NCBI RefSeq assembly: GCF_026343125.1
Contig: NZ_JAPEMB010000002.1
Span: 1 to 57,625, forward strand
DNA: 57,625 nucleotides
Direction of reading: 5' to 3'
From: Streptomyces sp. NBC_00094
Lineage (GTDB): Bacteria > Actinomycetota > Actinomycetes > Streptomycetales > Streptomycetaceae
In this document: one piece after another, positions 18,301-27,718 of the stretch
Layout of the letters: every line of letters begins with the position of its first letter
Numbering within the stretch: position 1 is the stretch's first letter
Made by a program: the position numbers and the translations under genes
Notes under the pieces: model-generated
Databases searched by the model: none
Told to the model about the DNA's origin: nothing
The model's input: the letters and a program-made list of their open reading frames with translations, nothing else

Positions 18301-19659
18301 CGGCTGCTGAGAGATCGTCCCGGTTTCCTACTGCACGACCCGCTTACCGGGGAGTCTTCGCAGGTGCCGCTGGAGTCCGCCGCGACCCTTCCGATGGCAG
18401 CGGCACCCGGTCCTGCCGGCTACGACCTGCTGGCGGTCGCACGCCAGAGCAAGGTGGAGCTGTTGGACCCCTTCACAGGAGAGAAGCAGTATCTTCCCGT
18501 GCGGGGAGGAAAGGCCGTGACGCTGACGTTGCCTGACGGCCGGCGCGCGCTGGGCCTGAAGAAGGGCCGCTCGCTCACGGTCTGGGACACGTCTGTCGTC
18601 AATCCGGCGGTGATAGCGAGCTTTGACTGCGAGCCCGGCTCTCAGGTCACCCTGGTCGCGCTGCAGGATGGCGCCTGGGGGCTGGCGGCCACCAGCGACG
18701 AGGGTGTCCTGCTGGTACGCGAGCGTAGAGAGGACGCTCAGGAGGAACCTCGCCCGACGGCCCCGGTTCCTGGGCGGCCGCGGTTGACGGCCGCTGTCAC
18801 GGCGCAGGACGGGCGGCAGTGGGTGGCTGCGACGCACAGCGATGGCGTGCGTCTGACGGATCCTGTCAGCGGTCAGACTCTGGGGTTTCTGAAGTGTTCC
18901 TCGCCGGTGCAATGCCTGGAAGGGCTGCCTGACCTGGGCAACGGCCCTTCGGTGGCGGTTTCCCACAACGGCGGGCTGGTGCTGTGGCAGCCGCAGGCCG
19001 GGCACGCCCAGAACATCGCGGGAGCCCCTCTGGCGCCTATCGCCTGTCTGGCCGCCAGGCTCGCCAACGGTACGCCCGTGCTGTTTGTCGCCGGCCACGA
19101 CGGCATAGGGGCCCTTGACCTCCTCAGCAGCACATGGACGTACTTCGAGCCGCCCGCGCGGGAACGCGTGAGCGAACTGGTGGCGTATCCGTCCCTGGCA
19201 GCCTGCACAAAGATCATCGGTGTGGCCAAGAGACGCATGGGCGCGTGGGATGCGCTCAGCGGATCGGCCATCACACAGATCGGGCTCCCTCTCAGTGCGG
19301 GGCGAGGCGCATGCGTGGTACCTGTCAAAGGCAGGGCACCCCTGGTGGCGGTGGGCGCCGGGCGAGAGGTGACGCTGTGGGACGTCCACGGCTGGAAGCC
19401 CGTCGGATGGATCGACACCCCGCTGACCACTGCGGTCGCGCCTGTCCAGCGAGACGATGGGGCATGGCTGCTGGCGACCGGCAACGGCACAGGGCTGCGG
19501 TTGTGGGATCCGCTGAGCGGAGGGCTGGTGCACTCCGTACTGACCGCCGCGCCGGTGACCGGCATCGCACAGACGACCGATCGCGGCAATCTGCTGCACA
19601 TCAGCGGTCCGGCCGGGGAGGCGTCCCTTCGTTGGCATCTGGGCGACTGCCCCGTGTGA
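15313..19659 (+). CDS. caspase-like peptidase - STAND NTPase - beta-propeller protein (copy 1)
   Basis: A 1448-residue protein with three parts. Residues 1-230 form a caspase (C14) fold with the His-Cys dyad in YITGHG (His88) and VDSCFAG (Cys138). A P-loop STAND NTPase follows, with Walker A GAAGSGKSA near 314 and Walker B LVVDGVDEA near 411. A helical middle leads to a C-terminal beta-propeller-like region (about 850-1448) with repeated units such as GIAVWDAASGKQV, LTVWDTS and LRLWDPLSGG. This layout matches bacterial NLR-like sensors in which ligand binding activates a protease. GTG 15313 follows GGTGAG. A 211-bp gap separates it from a paralogue of the same layout. No transmembrane segment is seen; it should be cytosolic. 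Confidence 0.88.
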   Translation: MAVQGPRQLVIVAVDDYFTGDEDFAARIRGQVETVTQWLAAPALDAERRFKTAQSKLGSAGDLRAFLVEQELTSPAWGEAVVVYITGHGVRGPSGRHYLTFGDTCDDRLLGTAFPTSELITQILDSEAEHILVLVDSCFAGSLDSELSRVLEDLSAARRGLKTLGVVATGDFHQSPRVGEFTELLGKVLAKASDESAGFTAPHLSFEEWDGLLRAVGDENPWLIEAIWVWPRSRRDVPSLCLPNPRYVAPEQVVQAPRQPLALSVPVLDQFWLSRASGRTGDSDPGWYFSGRQTLMKRLVNFVSDGEGVLVVTGAAGSGKSALLARLVTLSDPLFALESRFTDVVHGIPEELRPGLGSVDAAVVARGKSSLELIEDLLTAFGRTSQDAPPLQVLLEHLLEVGTALARPVTLVVDGVDEAQQPLSGLSDVILPLARLRRKDGSLAVRLMLGMRSSAQDAGDGKLIDVVADQLLDALHGLLRAGGVELGVPLSQVRTDGDESVEDITAYVRALLQAQESSPYHGLDGVAAQTSEVIARAVFPSFLDARLAAAQLRSAAGVQDTGDREWRERLQQGTLALFRSDLRQVALDTSVGIGVLLSVLRATAFGQGAGLPWADVWPAVASALLGSDASAQPGLDEVIRTVQNSRLVGYLASGEEDGRVTYRPAHQRLAEVLLEYPGDLAYGPDRDASDGWTAVVEGFPGPVQGHRAIAVVCSDLAREAAPGVPHPYVRRYTVAHADAGGVLNDSIMPISLAARESSGTVRARLGMPLPVEDSTRRVLSAAGLIEPYVDGSVDVASRLSSLRFHLATASGSEAVLSGRPPEDAAGLGAGDWMTPVAVQWQPRANVIASPDSHVFTLCTVGTPDGRSLIVAGVRDGIAVWDAASGKQVVQIDTGLVRDVCVIKAAGGRSFLVAAGEQGAGVFDPVSGRRLAAWSGSGAHHVHVLRDGRDRWQVAIMTAHEAVVWHPSDDHYRAVVGPSGRNVNTAAWLRSPEGHMVRLLRDRPGFLLHDPLTGESSQVPLESAATLPMAAAPGPAGYDLLAVARQSKVELLDPFTGEKQYLPVRGGKAVTLTLPDGRRALGLKKGRSLTVWDTSVVNPAVIASFDCEPGSQVTLVALQDGAWGLAATSDEGVLLVRERREDAQEEPRPTAPVPGRPRLTAAVTAQDGRQWVAATHSDGVRLTDPVSGQTLGFLKCSSPVQCLEGLPDLGNGPSVAVSHNGGLVLWQPQAGHAQNIAGAPLAPIACLAARLANGTPVLFVAGHDGIGALDLLSSTWTYFEPPARERVSELVAYPSLAACTKIIGVAKRRMGAWDALSGSAITQIGLPLSAGRGACVVPVKGRAPLVAVGAGREVTLWDVHGWKPVGWIDTPLTTAVAPVQRDDGAWLLATGNGTGLRLWDPLSGGLVHSVLTAAPVTGIAQTTDRGNLLHISGPAGEASLRWHLGDCPV

Positions 19660-19870
19660 ACGGGACGGCTGCAGCTCGGACGGATGCCAAGAAGTTTTCG
19701 TGCCGGAAGCAGCCGGGATCGTTGAGCGGCCGCCGTGCGTCCGTACCCACACCACCTGGGCCATGTGCCCGCTCAGCCATCTGGAACGAAGCAGCCGAGC
19801 GGGCGAGCAGTCGCTAGAGTCACTGCACGGACAGGTTGCGGGGCAGGTGGGTGTACAGGTGAGCGGGCCG

Positions 19871-22800
19871 ATGACGGCAACGCGGCGGCTCGTGGTGGTC
19901 AGCGTCAGTGACTACGGGGACGACGACAGCGTCTTCGCCGAGAACATCGCCGCCCAGGTTTCCGTGGTGACCGGCTGGTTGTCGTCACCCACGCTGCCCG
20001 ATGCCGGCCGGTTCGAGGTGTCGCAGCCTGAGAAGCTGGAGCAGGTGGACGATCTGCGCCGGTTCCTGCTGGAGCAGGATCTGGCGTCCGCTGGGTACGA
20101 CGAGGCTCTGGTCGTCTATGTCACCGGGCACGGGGTGACGAGCACAGCCGGCCACCATTACCTGACCTTCGCCCGGACCGAACCCGGGCGGCTGCTCGGC
20201 ACCGCCTTCCCGACCCGGGAGCTGGTCTCCGCCGTTTTGGACAGCGAGGCCGAGCACATCCTGGTTCTGGTGGACTCCTGCTTCGCCGGCACGCTGGGGG
20301 CCGAGGTGGCTGCTGTCGTCAATGACCTGACGGCCGCGCGCCGTGGGCTGCCGACGCTCGCGGTCATCACCAGCGGCGATGTGCATCAAATGCCCCATGT
20401 GGGCGAGTTCACCCGGCTGATCGCTCTGGGCCTTGCGAAGGCAGCGGGCGAGGAGGCCGGGTATGTGCGCTCCCACCTGTCGCTGGCGGAGTGGGAGCAG
20501 GTCCTGGCTCAGGTGAGTGCGGAACATCCGGAGCTGATCGAGCCGGTGTGGGTGTGGCCGCGTTCGCGTAAGTCGGTCGCCAGTGCGTGTCTGCCCAATC
20601 CTGCCTTCCATGCGGTGGAGCCGGTTGTCGAAGCGGCTCGGCAGGAGGTGTCGTTGGCTCCCGAGGCGCTGCGGTACTGGGTGTCACGGTCCTCGGGACG
20701 GGTGAGCGAGGAAGACGCCGGCTGGTACTTCAGCGGTCGTGGCGTGTTGATGCGTGAGCTGATCGGTTTTGTGGTCGAGGGGGCGGGTGTTCTGGTCGTG
20801 ACGGGCGCCGCCGGGTCGGGCAAGTCCGGCCTCCTGGCCCGGCTGGTCACTCTGAGCGATCCCGTGTTTCTGAACACTCCCGGCTTTGGTTCTGTCGTGC
20901 GCCAGGTGCCCGAGGATTTGTGTCCGCCTGCGGGTGCGGTCGACGTGGCGGTTCTGGCCCGGGCCAAGACGTCGCTGGCGCTGCTCGAGGATCTGCTGGA
21001 GGGCCTGGGCGTGGATCAGCGTTCTGGCGGCCTGCCTCCGTTGCAGATGCTGATGGATGTGCTGGTGCGGAAGTCGGCGGTCTGGGGGCGGCCTGTGACC
21101 CTGGCCGTCGACGGCCTGGATGAGGCGCAGCGACCGCTGGAATGCCTGGGCGATGTGATCGTGCCGCTGAGCCGGCTGCGCTTGGCTGACGGCACTGCGG
21201 CCGTGCGGCTGCTGCTCGGGTTGCGCAGCTCCGCGCCGGAGCATTCCGGTGCGTCTGTCGGGCTGAGGGATGAGCAGGCCGATCAGCTGCTGGACACTCT
21301 GGTCGACGCTTTGGGCGGATCGGACGGCCAGCAGCCGGTGGCCTGTCGGCTGGTGCGGACGGACCTCCCGGATAGTGTCACGGACATCGCGGCCTACGCC
21401 GCGGCGCTGCTGGCTGACGGGGATGCGTACCAGGATGCGCCGGCCGCCTTGCTGGAGACCTCGCGGCTGATCGCGGACGCGGTATGGCCTTCGTTTCTCG
21501 ACGCCCGGCTCGCTGCGGCGCAGCTGCGCTCGTCGCGGGACGTGGAGGATCTGACGGACCCTGCTTGGCAGTCTCGGCTGGAATCGGGCACCGCCGCGCT
21601 GCTGCGGGCGGACCTTGAGCAGGTGGCCTGCGGCCATCAGACGCCCTCGTTTGTGCTGCTGGCGGTACTTCGGGCCGCTGCCTTCGGGCAGGGTGCGGGG
21701 TTGCCCTGGGCGGAAGTGTGGCCCGCTGCCGTACGCGGCGTGCTGGACGGGAATGTGCCGGACGGTGTCGGCCTGGACCAGGCCATTCGCCTTGTCCATG
21801 CCAGCCGGCTCGCCGGCTACCTGGCCCGTGGGGTCGAGGACGGCCGGGCGGTGTACCGTCCGGTTCACCAGCGGGTGGCTGAGGCGCTGCTGAACGAACC
21901 GGGGTCCTTGCTGGGTGACGTGCCGGAGGGCTCCGCGCGGCCTGCAGGGCTGGCTCATCCGCAGCGTACCCATCGCAGTATCGCCCGCAGGCTTGCAGGT
22001 CTCGCGCGGGAGGTGGCACCGCTGCCTGCTCACCCCTATGTGCAGCGGCATCTGTTGGCGCATGCCGATGCTGGTGGGGTGCTGGACGATGAGCATGTTC
22101 CTTTGGGCCTGCTGGTTCAGGAGTCTTCAAGGACATTGCGGGGGCGGCTGCGGCTGCCGTTGCCAGTGGAGGATATGAGCCGTCCCACGCTGGTGGCCGC
22201 GGCGTTGGTCGAGCCGTACCTCGATGACGGCATCGATGCCGAGTCACGGTTGTCGAGCATCGCTTTCCAGCGGACCGCGCTCAGTGACCGGGTGGATGAC
22301 GAGTGGATGCTGCCGCTCGCCGAAGCCGACTATGCGGCGTTGGAGCCCACTTGGGCTGTCGCATGGTCGCGGTGGCAGGCGAACACGAATGTGCTGGCCT
22401 CGCCCCGGGGTGTGGTGCACGCGCTGTGCGCGTTTGTCGCGCCGGACGGGCGGGCCTTGGTGGCGGCGGCCGCCGGCTCGAGCGTGGGGGTGTGGGACGG
22501 TGTCACCGGTCAGCGGCTGGTCCATATCCGGGTCCCCAAGCTGCGGGATTTGGTGACGGTAAGGGGACAGGGAGGCCGGACGTTCCTGGCCTCTGCGGGC
22601 GGGGACGGCGCCGCCGTATGGGATCCGCTGTCCGGGCGCTGCCTCGCGGTGCTTCCCCGGACGGCACTCGCCGGAACGGTCAGAGCGGTTCGCGTGCTCC
22701 GGGATGGGGATGAGGAATGGCTTCTCGCTCTCCTGGCAGGTGACCGTATCCAGCTGTGGCGTCCGGCCCAGGACACCCTTCACGAGGTTCCCCTCCCCCA

Positions 22801-24259
22801 CGCGGTCGCTCCCCGGCAGGCACGCGATTTCGTTACGGTCCGCGGCAACGGCAAGGACAGGCCATCTCTGCTCGCCTTCCCCGGGCCTGCGAACAAGCGC
22901 TACGTCGCTGTGTGCGATCCCGAGGATGCAACCGTCGCACCGCTGGAGATGCCCTACGGCTTCTCAGGTAGCTCACTGGTGTCGGTCCAGGGGCCCGGGG
23001 ACCACGACGTGCTGGTGACGCAGCACGGATTCCGCCACGGAATGTACGTATGGGACCCCTACACCCGTCAGAGGGTCTCGAGGATCGGGGGCGTGGCTTC
23101 TGCGCTGTATTCCCTCGCTGGGGCTGATGGTCATCAGGTCCTGGGCATCCAGCGCAGCGGCACCCTGAGTATCCACGACCTCGGGGCACAGTCCGGCAGC
23201 TCAACGGTCTTCACCGTGCCCTACGCGAACGGGACGCTGCACGAGGTGGCCGCCGTTCCGGGTGGGCGCGGCCGGCAGTGGACGATCGTCACCGCGGGGC
23301 AGGACGGGATCCGCCTGGCTGTTCCGGCGTGGGCGAGCCGCGAGGCAGCACGCGCCGTCCAGCGACGCCGTGTGGAAAGCCCGACCGGCCGCATCTCAAG
23401 CCTCTGCGCACTCGAGGACGGAACCGGTTCGCTCATCGGTGTCCGCGACAAGAAGGCTGTGCTGCTGTCCGCCGCCGACCCGTCGTTCGTCCATGAACTG
23501 CCAATGCCCTATGTCCGGTCGGTCCGTACGTTCCCGGAGGATCACCATGTCATCGCCGTGGAAACTGGCGACGATCTGATCAGCTGGAACCTTCGTGCGG
23601 CGTGCCCCGGCGGCACGGTGTCTCAGCTGCCACGCGGGGCAGTGTGGTGCACTGCGGAGCTGCCCGGTCACCGTGGGCCTGGCTGGGTCATCGCCACCCC
23701 CTCCGGGCTGTCGTTGCACCGCCTGGACGGCGAAGTCGTCTGGCAGGTGTCAATGGCACCTGCCGATGTGCCGGGGACTCTGGGTGTGTGGCGCACGGGG
23801 CCAGGGCAGGCGGACGTGATCGTCGGTGGGCGGGCCGGCCGGATCGTCTTCTGGAACCTGGCAACGGGCGCCGTCATCCGTAGCGAACGGGCCGTCGGAC
23901 GGGCTGTTCCCAGCAGCATGGTCTGTGTCCCCGTCTCCCGGCACGGGAGCAAGCTGCTGGCCGTGGCTACGGGATCGACGATCTCTTTGTGGGGTCAGGA
24001 CGTGCGCGTCACGCTGGAATCACACGCTGCTGTCAATGCACTGGCCGTGGTCAAACTTCCCGGCAGGCCGCCGCTGCTCGCAGCCGGCACCGGAACGGGG
24101 GTGCAGTTGTGGGACCCACGCACACGCGAGAACGTCCACACAGTCCTGACGGCCGCCCCGGTGACGGACCTCGCCCACGTCCATGAGGGCAGCAGACGAC
24201 CCCGGCTGTGGATCAGCGGACCAGCCGGGATCGCCGCTTTGTCCGCCAGCCGCCTGTGA
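19871..24259 (+). CDS. caspase-like peptidase - STAND NTPase - beta-propeller protein (copy 2)
   Basis: A 1462-residue paralogue of the preceding gene with the same order: caspase domain with His87 (YVTGHG) and Cys137 (VDSCFAG), STAND NTPase with Walker A GAAGSGKSG near 312 and Walker B LAVDGLDEA near 412, and a C-terminal propeller-like region (GVWDGVTGQRL, VWDPLSGRC, QLWDPRTRENV). ATG 19871 is chosen because AGGTGAG lies seven bases upstream; the open frame extends to 19700 without a family match. The caspase and ATPase parts align throughout with copy 1, while the propeller region is more diverged, as expected if the two copies recognise different ligands. Both catalytic dyads are intact. 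Confidence 0.88.
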   Translation: MTATRRLVVVSVSDYGDDDSVFAENIAAQVSVVTGWLSSPTLPDAGRFEVSQPEKLEQVDDLRRFLLEQDLASAGYDEALVVYVTGHGVTSTAGHHYLTFARTEPGRLLGTAFPTRELVSAVLDSEAEHILVLVDSCFAGTLGAEVAAVVNDLTAARRGLPTLAVITSGDVHQMPHVGEFTRLIALGLAKAAGEEAGYVRSHLSLAEWEQVLAQVSAEHPELIEPVWVWPRSRKSVASACLPNPAFHAVEPVVEAARQEVSLAPEALRYWVSRSSGRVSEEDAGWYFSGRGVLMRELIGFVVEGAGVLVVTGAAGSGKSGLLARLVTLSDPVFLNTPGFGSVVRQVPEDLCPPAGAVDVAVLARAKTSLALLEDLLEGLGVDQRSGGLPPLQMLMDVLVRKSAVWGRPVTLAVDGLDEAQRPLECLGDVIVPLSRLRLADGTAAVRLLLGLRSSAPEHSGASVGLRDEQADQLLDTLVDALGGSDGQQPVACRLVRTDLPDSVTDIAAYAAALLADGDAYQDAPAALLETSRLIADAVWPSFLDARLAAAQLRSSRDVEDLTDPAWQSRLESGTAALLRADLEQVACGHQTPSFVLLAVLRAAAFGQGAGLPWAEVWPAAVRGVLDGNVPDGVGLDQAIRLVHASRLAGYLARGVEDGRAVYRPVHQRVAEALLNEPGSLLGDVPEGSARPAGLAHPQRTHRSIARRLAGLAREVAPLPAHPYVQRHLLAHADAGGVLDDEHVPLGLLVQESSRTLRGRLRLPLPVEDMSRPTLVAAALVEPYLDDGIDAESRLSSIAFQRTALSDRVDDEWMLPLAEADYAALEPTWAVAWSRWQANTNVLASPRGVVHALCAFVAPDGRALVAAAAGSSVGVWDGVTGQRLVHIRVPKLRDLVTVRGQGGRTFLASAGGDGAAVWDPLSGRCLAVLPRTALAGTVRAVRVLRDGDEEWLLALLAGDRIQLWRPAQDTLHEVPLPHAVAPRQARDFVTVRGNGKDRPSLLAFPGPANKRYVAVCDPEDATVAPLEMPYGFSGSSLVSVQGPGDHDVLVTQHGFRHGMYVWDPYTRQRVSRIGGVASALYSLAGADGHQVLGIQRSGTLSIHDLGAQSGSSTVFTVPYANGTLHEVAAVPGGRGRQWTIVTAGQDGIRLAVPAWASREAARAVQRRRVESPTGRISSLCALEDGTGSLIGVRDKKAVLLSAADPSFVHELPMPYVRSVRTFPEDHHVIAVETGDDLISWNLRAACPGGTVSQLPRGAVWCTAELPGHRGPGWVIATPSGLSLHRLDGEVVWQVSMAPADVPGTLGVWRTGPGQADVIVGGRAGRIVFWNLATGAVIRSERAVGRAVPSSMVCVPVSRHGSKLLAVATGSTISLWGQDVRVTLESHAAVNALAVVKLPGRPPLLAAGTGTGVQLWDPRTRENVHTVLTAAPVTDLAHVHEGSRRPRLWISGPAGIAALSASRL

Positions 24260-24823
24260 TCTGCGTTGAGAACGTCAGCCTCGCCGTCCAACTTCTGCCT
24301 GACGTTCTGGCTGTGCCGATCGACAAGCTCCCCTCACCGTGATGGCCCGCAGGAACAGGGGGCGCTGATGATCAGCGCCAAGACCAAATCTGATTCCGCA
24401 GGGAGTGCCACCCGTCTGCGGCGTCGTTGTCCAGGTATGGGTGGCTGCTCCTGCTCATGGGGCACGTTCGCCGTAACCTCGTGCTTCGAAGAGGAGACAG
24501 CGGTCGATGTCATCTACCGGAACGAATTCGGCTCCCTCAGGAACTGGGCCAGGTCGAAGAGTGGGGGCACGCCTCCAGGCATGCACGGGTGCACGGGCAA
24601 GTCAGCATGCATCGCCACGGTGAATCGGTGACCATCGCTGGACGCGTAGCCAGGGTATTCCGGGGAGACGTCACGAGGCTGGCGCTGCCTGCTTTGTCCA
24701 TGTTGACGACGATGACACGCGGCGTAGCTGCGTCCAACCGGCCCCGGGAATGGGTGTTGTAGTAGGAGCAGCCGTTCTGCCCAGCAAAGCCAGCGGCCTC
24801 TTCACAGCGTGATGCCACGCGTG
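24260..24823. other. convergent intergenic region, no gene supported
   Basis: These 564 bp separate the 3' ends of the second caspase gene and the NACHT gene. Frames are open by GC bias only and lack good starts or recognisable protein sequence. The one clear structure is the perfect palindrome at 24361-24379. Confidence 0.5.
24361..24379. promoter_or_regulatory. perfect 19-bp palindrome
   Basis: GGCGCTGATGATCAGCGCC has 9-bp arms around a single central base. It has no loop and no T tract, so it resembles a binding site for a dimeric protein more than a terminator. It lies about 100 bp past the caspase copy 2 stop in a convergent region. Confidence 0.45.
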
Positions 24824-27688
24824 TCAGGGAAGTCGGGGGATGGGCTTGGGATGCTTCTGCGGGCAGGTGCCAGCGTCCACGGGTCTGGTGGCACCGCATG
24901 TCTTGCAGGTCCATTGCAGTGCCGGAGACAGCAGGGCTGTCTCGAGGGCGGGCAGGTTGTCAGGCGATGGAGCGTGTAGTTCCTGTGCTGCGGTGTGCCG
25001 TACGAGCAGATCTGGGTCGGCCAGGAGGTATCGGGCCTTGTGGTGCTGACGGCTATGGCTGAGTGCGGCGGCGGTGACACGTGCGGCTCCGGCCCTGACC
25101 AGTGGATCGTCTGTCGGCAGGGCCAGGCCCGGCCACCGGTGGGTGAGGAGGGCGGCGGTGTTCATGCGGTCGAACGCCGTGAGGTTAGGCAGTGCCGCGA
25201 GCGCGCGTTCTGCGAGGTCCGTTGGCGGAGTGACGGTGGCTGCAGTGAGCAGCAGGGCAAGGTACGTGAGCCAAGGGTTGCCGGTGTTGAGCGTATCGAT
25301 GACGAGGTTGGAGTCGATCCTCTCAAGGTGGAGCTGGGGTGTGGGTGTGCGGGTGCTGGGCAGGTAGAGCAGCCCCCAGTCCGGGTTCTGAGGATCCTCG
25401 TCGCGCAGGCTGCGGAGTTGCGCGCCGGCCAGTGCACTATCCAGGCCGCTGGCCTCGGCGATCAGCCGGAAGGCGCTCTGCGTCAGGTCGGCGTGGTGTG
25501 TGACAGCGTCCGCGACGACCCTCATCGGCTGGGCCTTCATCCTGAGGGCGGAAGTGAGAGCGGCGGCCTCATTCAGGTGCCAGGCCTGAGCTGGGGTGAG
25601 CTGCGTGGCGGTGGTGTTCAGCGCTGCCAGGAACTCGAAGGGAACAGCCATCTTCTTGTACGAGTCGCTGAAGGTGGCCAGGAAGTTCCCGGTCGCCTCG
25701 GTGAGGACGGCAGCAATCGCTCCGTGGTACCCGAGCCGGGGCAGTTCTGTTTCCAGCCACTCGAAGGTGTCTAGGGTGACGTGGTGGGTGGTTGCGATCA
25801 GGTGAGGCAGGATGCCGGGCCGTGCAGCCAGGACGTGCTCGACGGCGAAACGAGCGAGTGAGTCGGTTCCGGCGATCCCAGGTTCACGAACTGAGGTGAT
25901 GGTTGCCGCGGCGGCAAGGCCGGCTTCGATGGTGTCGAGTTCGCTCTCGATGGGTTCGCTGCCCCGTCTGGTGGCCTGTCGCTGTGCCCGCAGGGCGGTG
26001 ATGACGGCCTTCTGCTCGGGCCCCAGGGTTTCTGCGGTGTCGGTGAGCTGCTGGGTTTGGGTGGCGTCGAGGTCTTCATCCGCGAGACGGGCTGCGAGTT
26101 CGGCGCGCGGGGATCCTCCGGTGTAGAGGTGGAAGACGCCGTCGTCTTCGGCTGCCTCTGGGTGACTGGGCTGGAGTGTCTGGAGGCGGGCGAGCTGGGC
26201 GTCGCGGTATGTGTGGAGTGCGTTGTCGTCGAAGACAGTTCCGTCGGTGAGCGCGTCGTGCACCAAGTCGAGTGCTGTTCCGCCTGTGTGGAGCGCCTGC
26301 TGGATGAGGGCGTCTGCGGCATGTGGGGAGAGGCTTGCGGCGAGCCGGGCGGTTTCCCGGCGTTCGGGGTCTTCGAAGGTGGTCTGCATCCACCCGGTCA
26401 TGTGATCCGGGTGGCGTGTGGCCCAGCGTGCATCGCCAATCTCGGCGAACAGGCGTGTGCGGGCTGTGAGGTTTCCCTGGTGCGTGTCGGTGATGAATAC
26501 ACCGGCAGTTGCGTCCCAGTACTCCAGGATGTGGCGTGCCATGGTCGCGGCCGTACCTGCCGGTTTGCCCCAGTGCTGTTGGAGGCGGGCGCTGACGGCC
26601 TGGTGGGCGTTATGCCAGGTTGCCGAGCCGGAGGGGTTGATGGCGTGTGCAATGTCGTCGAAGCAGTCGATCAGGATGTCGGCGGTCAGCTGGGGATCGG
26701 TATCGGGCAGGGTCTTTGAGGAGCGGCGCATCTCCCATCCACGGACACTGCTGTCGATTACTTCATTGAGAAGACGAGCCCGGTTGCCTGGCATGACGGC
26801 GTCCGGGCGTTCCGCGATGAGCAGCACCATCAGTGTGGCCAGAAGCGGCACGTTCCACAGGGCTGGTTCGGCGCGGCGGGAGCGTTCGACGCGGCTGCGG
26901 AGGGCTTCGCGCGGGTTGGGATGATCGGAAGGGTGGGCGGCTCGCTCTGCGACGGTGTCCAGGAGGCGGTCGAGAGTGCCGCTCAGGTCGTTGGGAGGGC
27001 GGAGCTCGTAGAGGGGAAGGCCGAGGCGGGCGGCCGCTTGCTGGGAGGAGTACCGGGAGGTGACGACCACGTCGCAGTCGGCGGGCAGCTGGCTGATCAA
27101 GGCGGCGACTGCTTCAACTACTGCGTCCTGACGCTCGTGGACTTCGTCGAGGGCGTCGAGAACGATGAGTGCTTCGCCTGCATCGATCTGTGAGACGAGT
27201 GCCTGTGCAAGCAGGGGGTTGGTGGTGCCCACGGCTGCGCGGACCAGGTCGGCGGGGTGGAGCAGGTAGGGGCCGGCCGAAGGCAGAAGCGGGACCAGGT
27301 CTTTCATCGGCAGCCACACGGGGACGGGGGCATGGGGGTGTCCGGCCCAGTGCGCGGTGAGGAGACGTGAGGCGACGGTTTTTCCCGAGCCGGGGGCTCC
27401 GACGAGGAAGAGACGGCCTTGGCGACGGACGGTATCGGCAAGCCTGCTGCGGCCGGGGCCTTGGCCGGGAGTCTTGGCTTGGAGGTGTCGAGTGGCTCCG
27501 GGGACGGTCATCGATGTCAGTCCGCGGCCGAGGTCGGCAAGCGGCAGGGTGTCCTGGTCGGCTGCCCACTTCTCCCGGTACTCGGTCAGTGCCTGGTCCC
27601 TGGCTTGGAGCCGGGCGGCTTGTGCGCCTGCCTCGTCTGCGATCAGGGGAAGCTTCGCGTCGGAAACCCAGGCGCGCCACTGTGTCAC
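24824..27688 (-). CDS. NACHT-family NTPase with C-terminal zinc ribbon-like tail
   Basis: About 954 residues. Walker A GAPGSGKT is at about 97-104, and Walker B plus NACHT acidic motif is LIVLDALDEV near 175-183, followed by VVVTSRYSS (sensor 1-like). The long C-terminal half is helical, probably a repeat-type sensor, and ends with CKTC and C/H pairs (TCKTCGATRPVDAGTCPQKH). No ribosome binding site precedes GTG 27688. The frame is the same as that of the upstream nuclease gene, separated only by TGA and ten sense codons, so the protein is either made by reinitiation or was once the C-terminal part of a single nuclease-NACHT protein. Confidence 0.8.
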   Translation of the reverse strand: MTQWRAWVSDAKLPLIADEAGAQAARLQARDQALTEYREKWAADQDTLPLADLGRGLTSMTVPGATRHLQAKTPGQGPGRSRLADTVRRQGRLFLVGAPGSGKTVASRLLTAHWAGHPHAPVPVWLPMKDLVPLLPSAGPYLLHPADLVRAAVGTTNPLLAQALVSQIDAGEALIVLDALDEVHERQDAVVEAVAALISQLPADCDVVVTSRYSSQQAAARLGLPLYELRPPNDLSGTLDRLLDTVAERAAHPSDHPNPREALRSRVERSRRAEPALWNVPLLATLMVLLIAERPDAVMPGNRARLLNEVIDSSVRGWEMRRSSKTLPDTDPQLTADILIDCFDDIAHAINPSGSATWHNAHQAVSARLQQHWGKPAGTAATMARHILEYWDATAGVFITDTHQGNLTARTRLFAEIGDARWATRHPDHMTGWMQTTFEDPERRETARLAASLSPHAADALIQQALHTGGTALDLVHDALTDGTVFDDNALHTYRDAQLARLQTLQPSHPEAAEDDGVFHLYTGGSPRAELAARLADEDLDATQTQQLTDTAETLGPEQKAVITALRAQRQATRRGSEPIESELDTIEAGLAAAATITSVREPGIAGTDSLARFAVEHVLAARPGILPHLIATTHHVTLDTFEWLETELPRLGYHGAIAAVLTEATGNFLATFSDSYKKMAVPFEFLAALNTTATQLTPAQAWHLNEAAALTSALRMKAQPMRVVADAVTHHADLTQSAFRLIAEASGLDSALAGAQLRSLRDEDPQNPDWGLLYLPSTRTPTPQLHLERIDSNLVIDTLNTGNPWLTYLALLLTAATVTPPTDLAERALAALPNLTAFDRMNTAALLTHRWPGLALPTDDPLVRAGAARVTAAALSHSRQHHKARYLLADPDLLVRHTAAQELHAPSPDNLPALETALLSPALQWTCKTCGATRPVDAGTCPQKHPKPIPRLP

Positions 27689-27718
27689 GTGGGATGCGGT
27701 GCGCTGCTCGGCCTGGCC

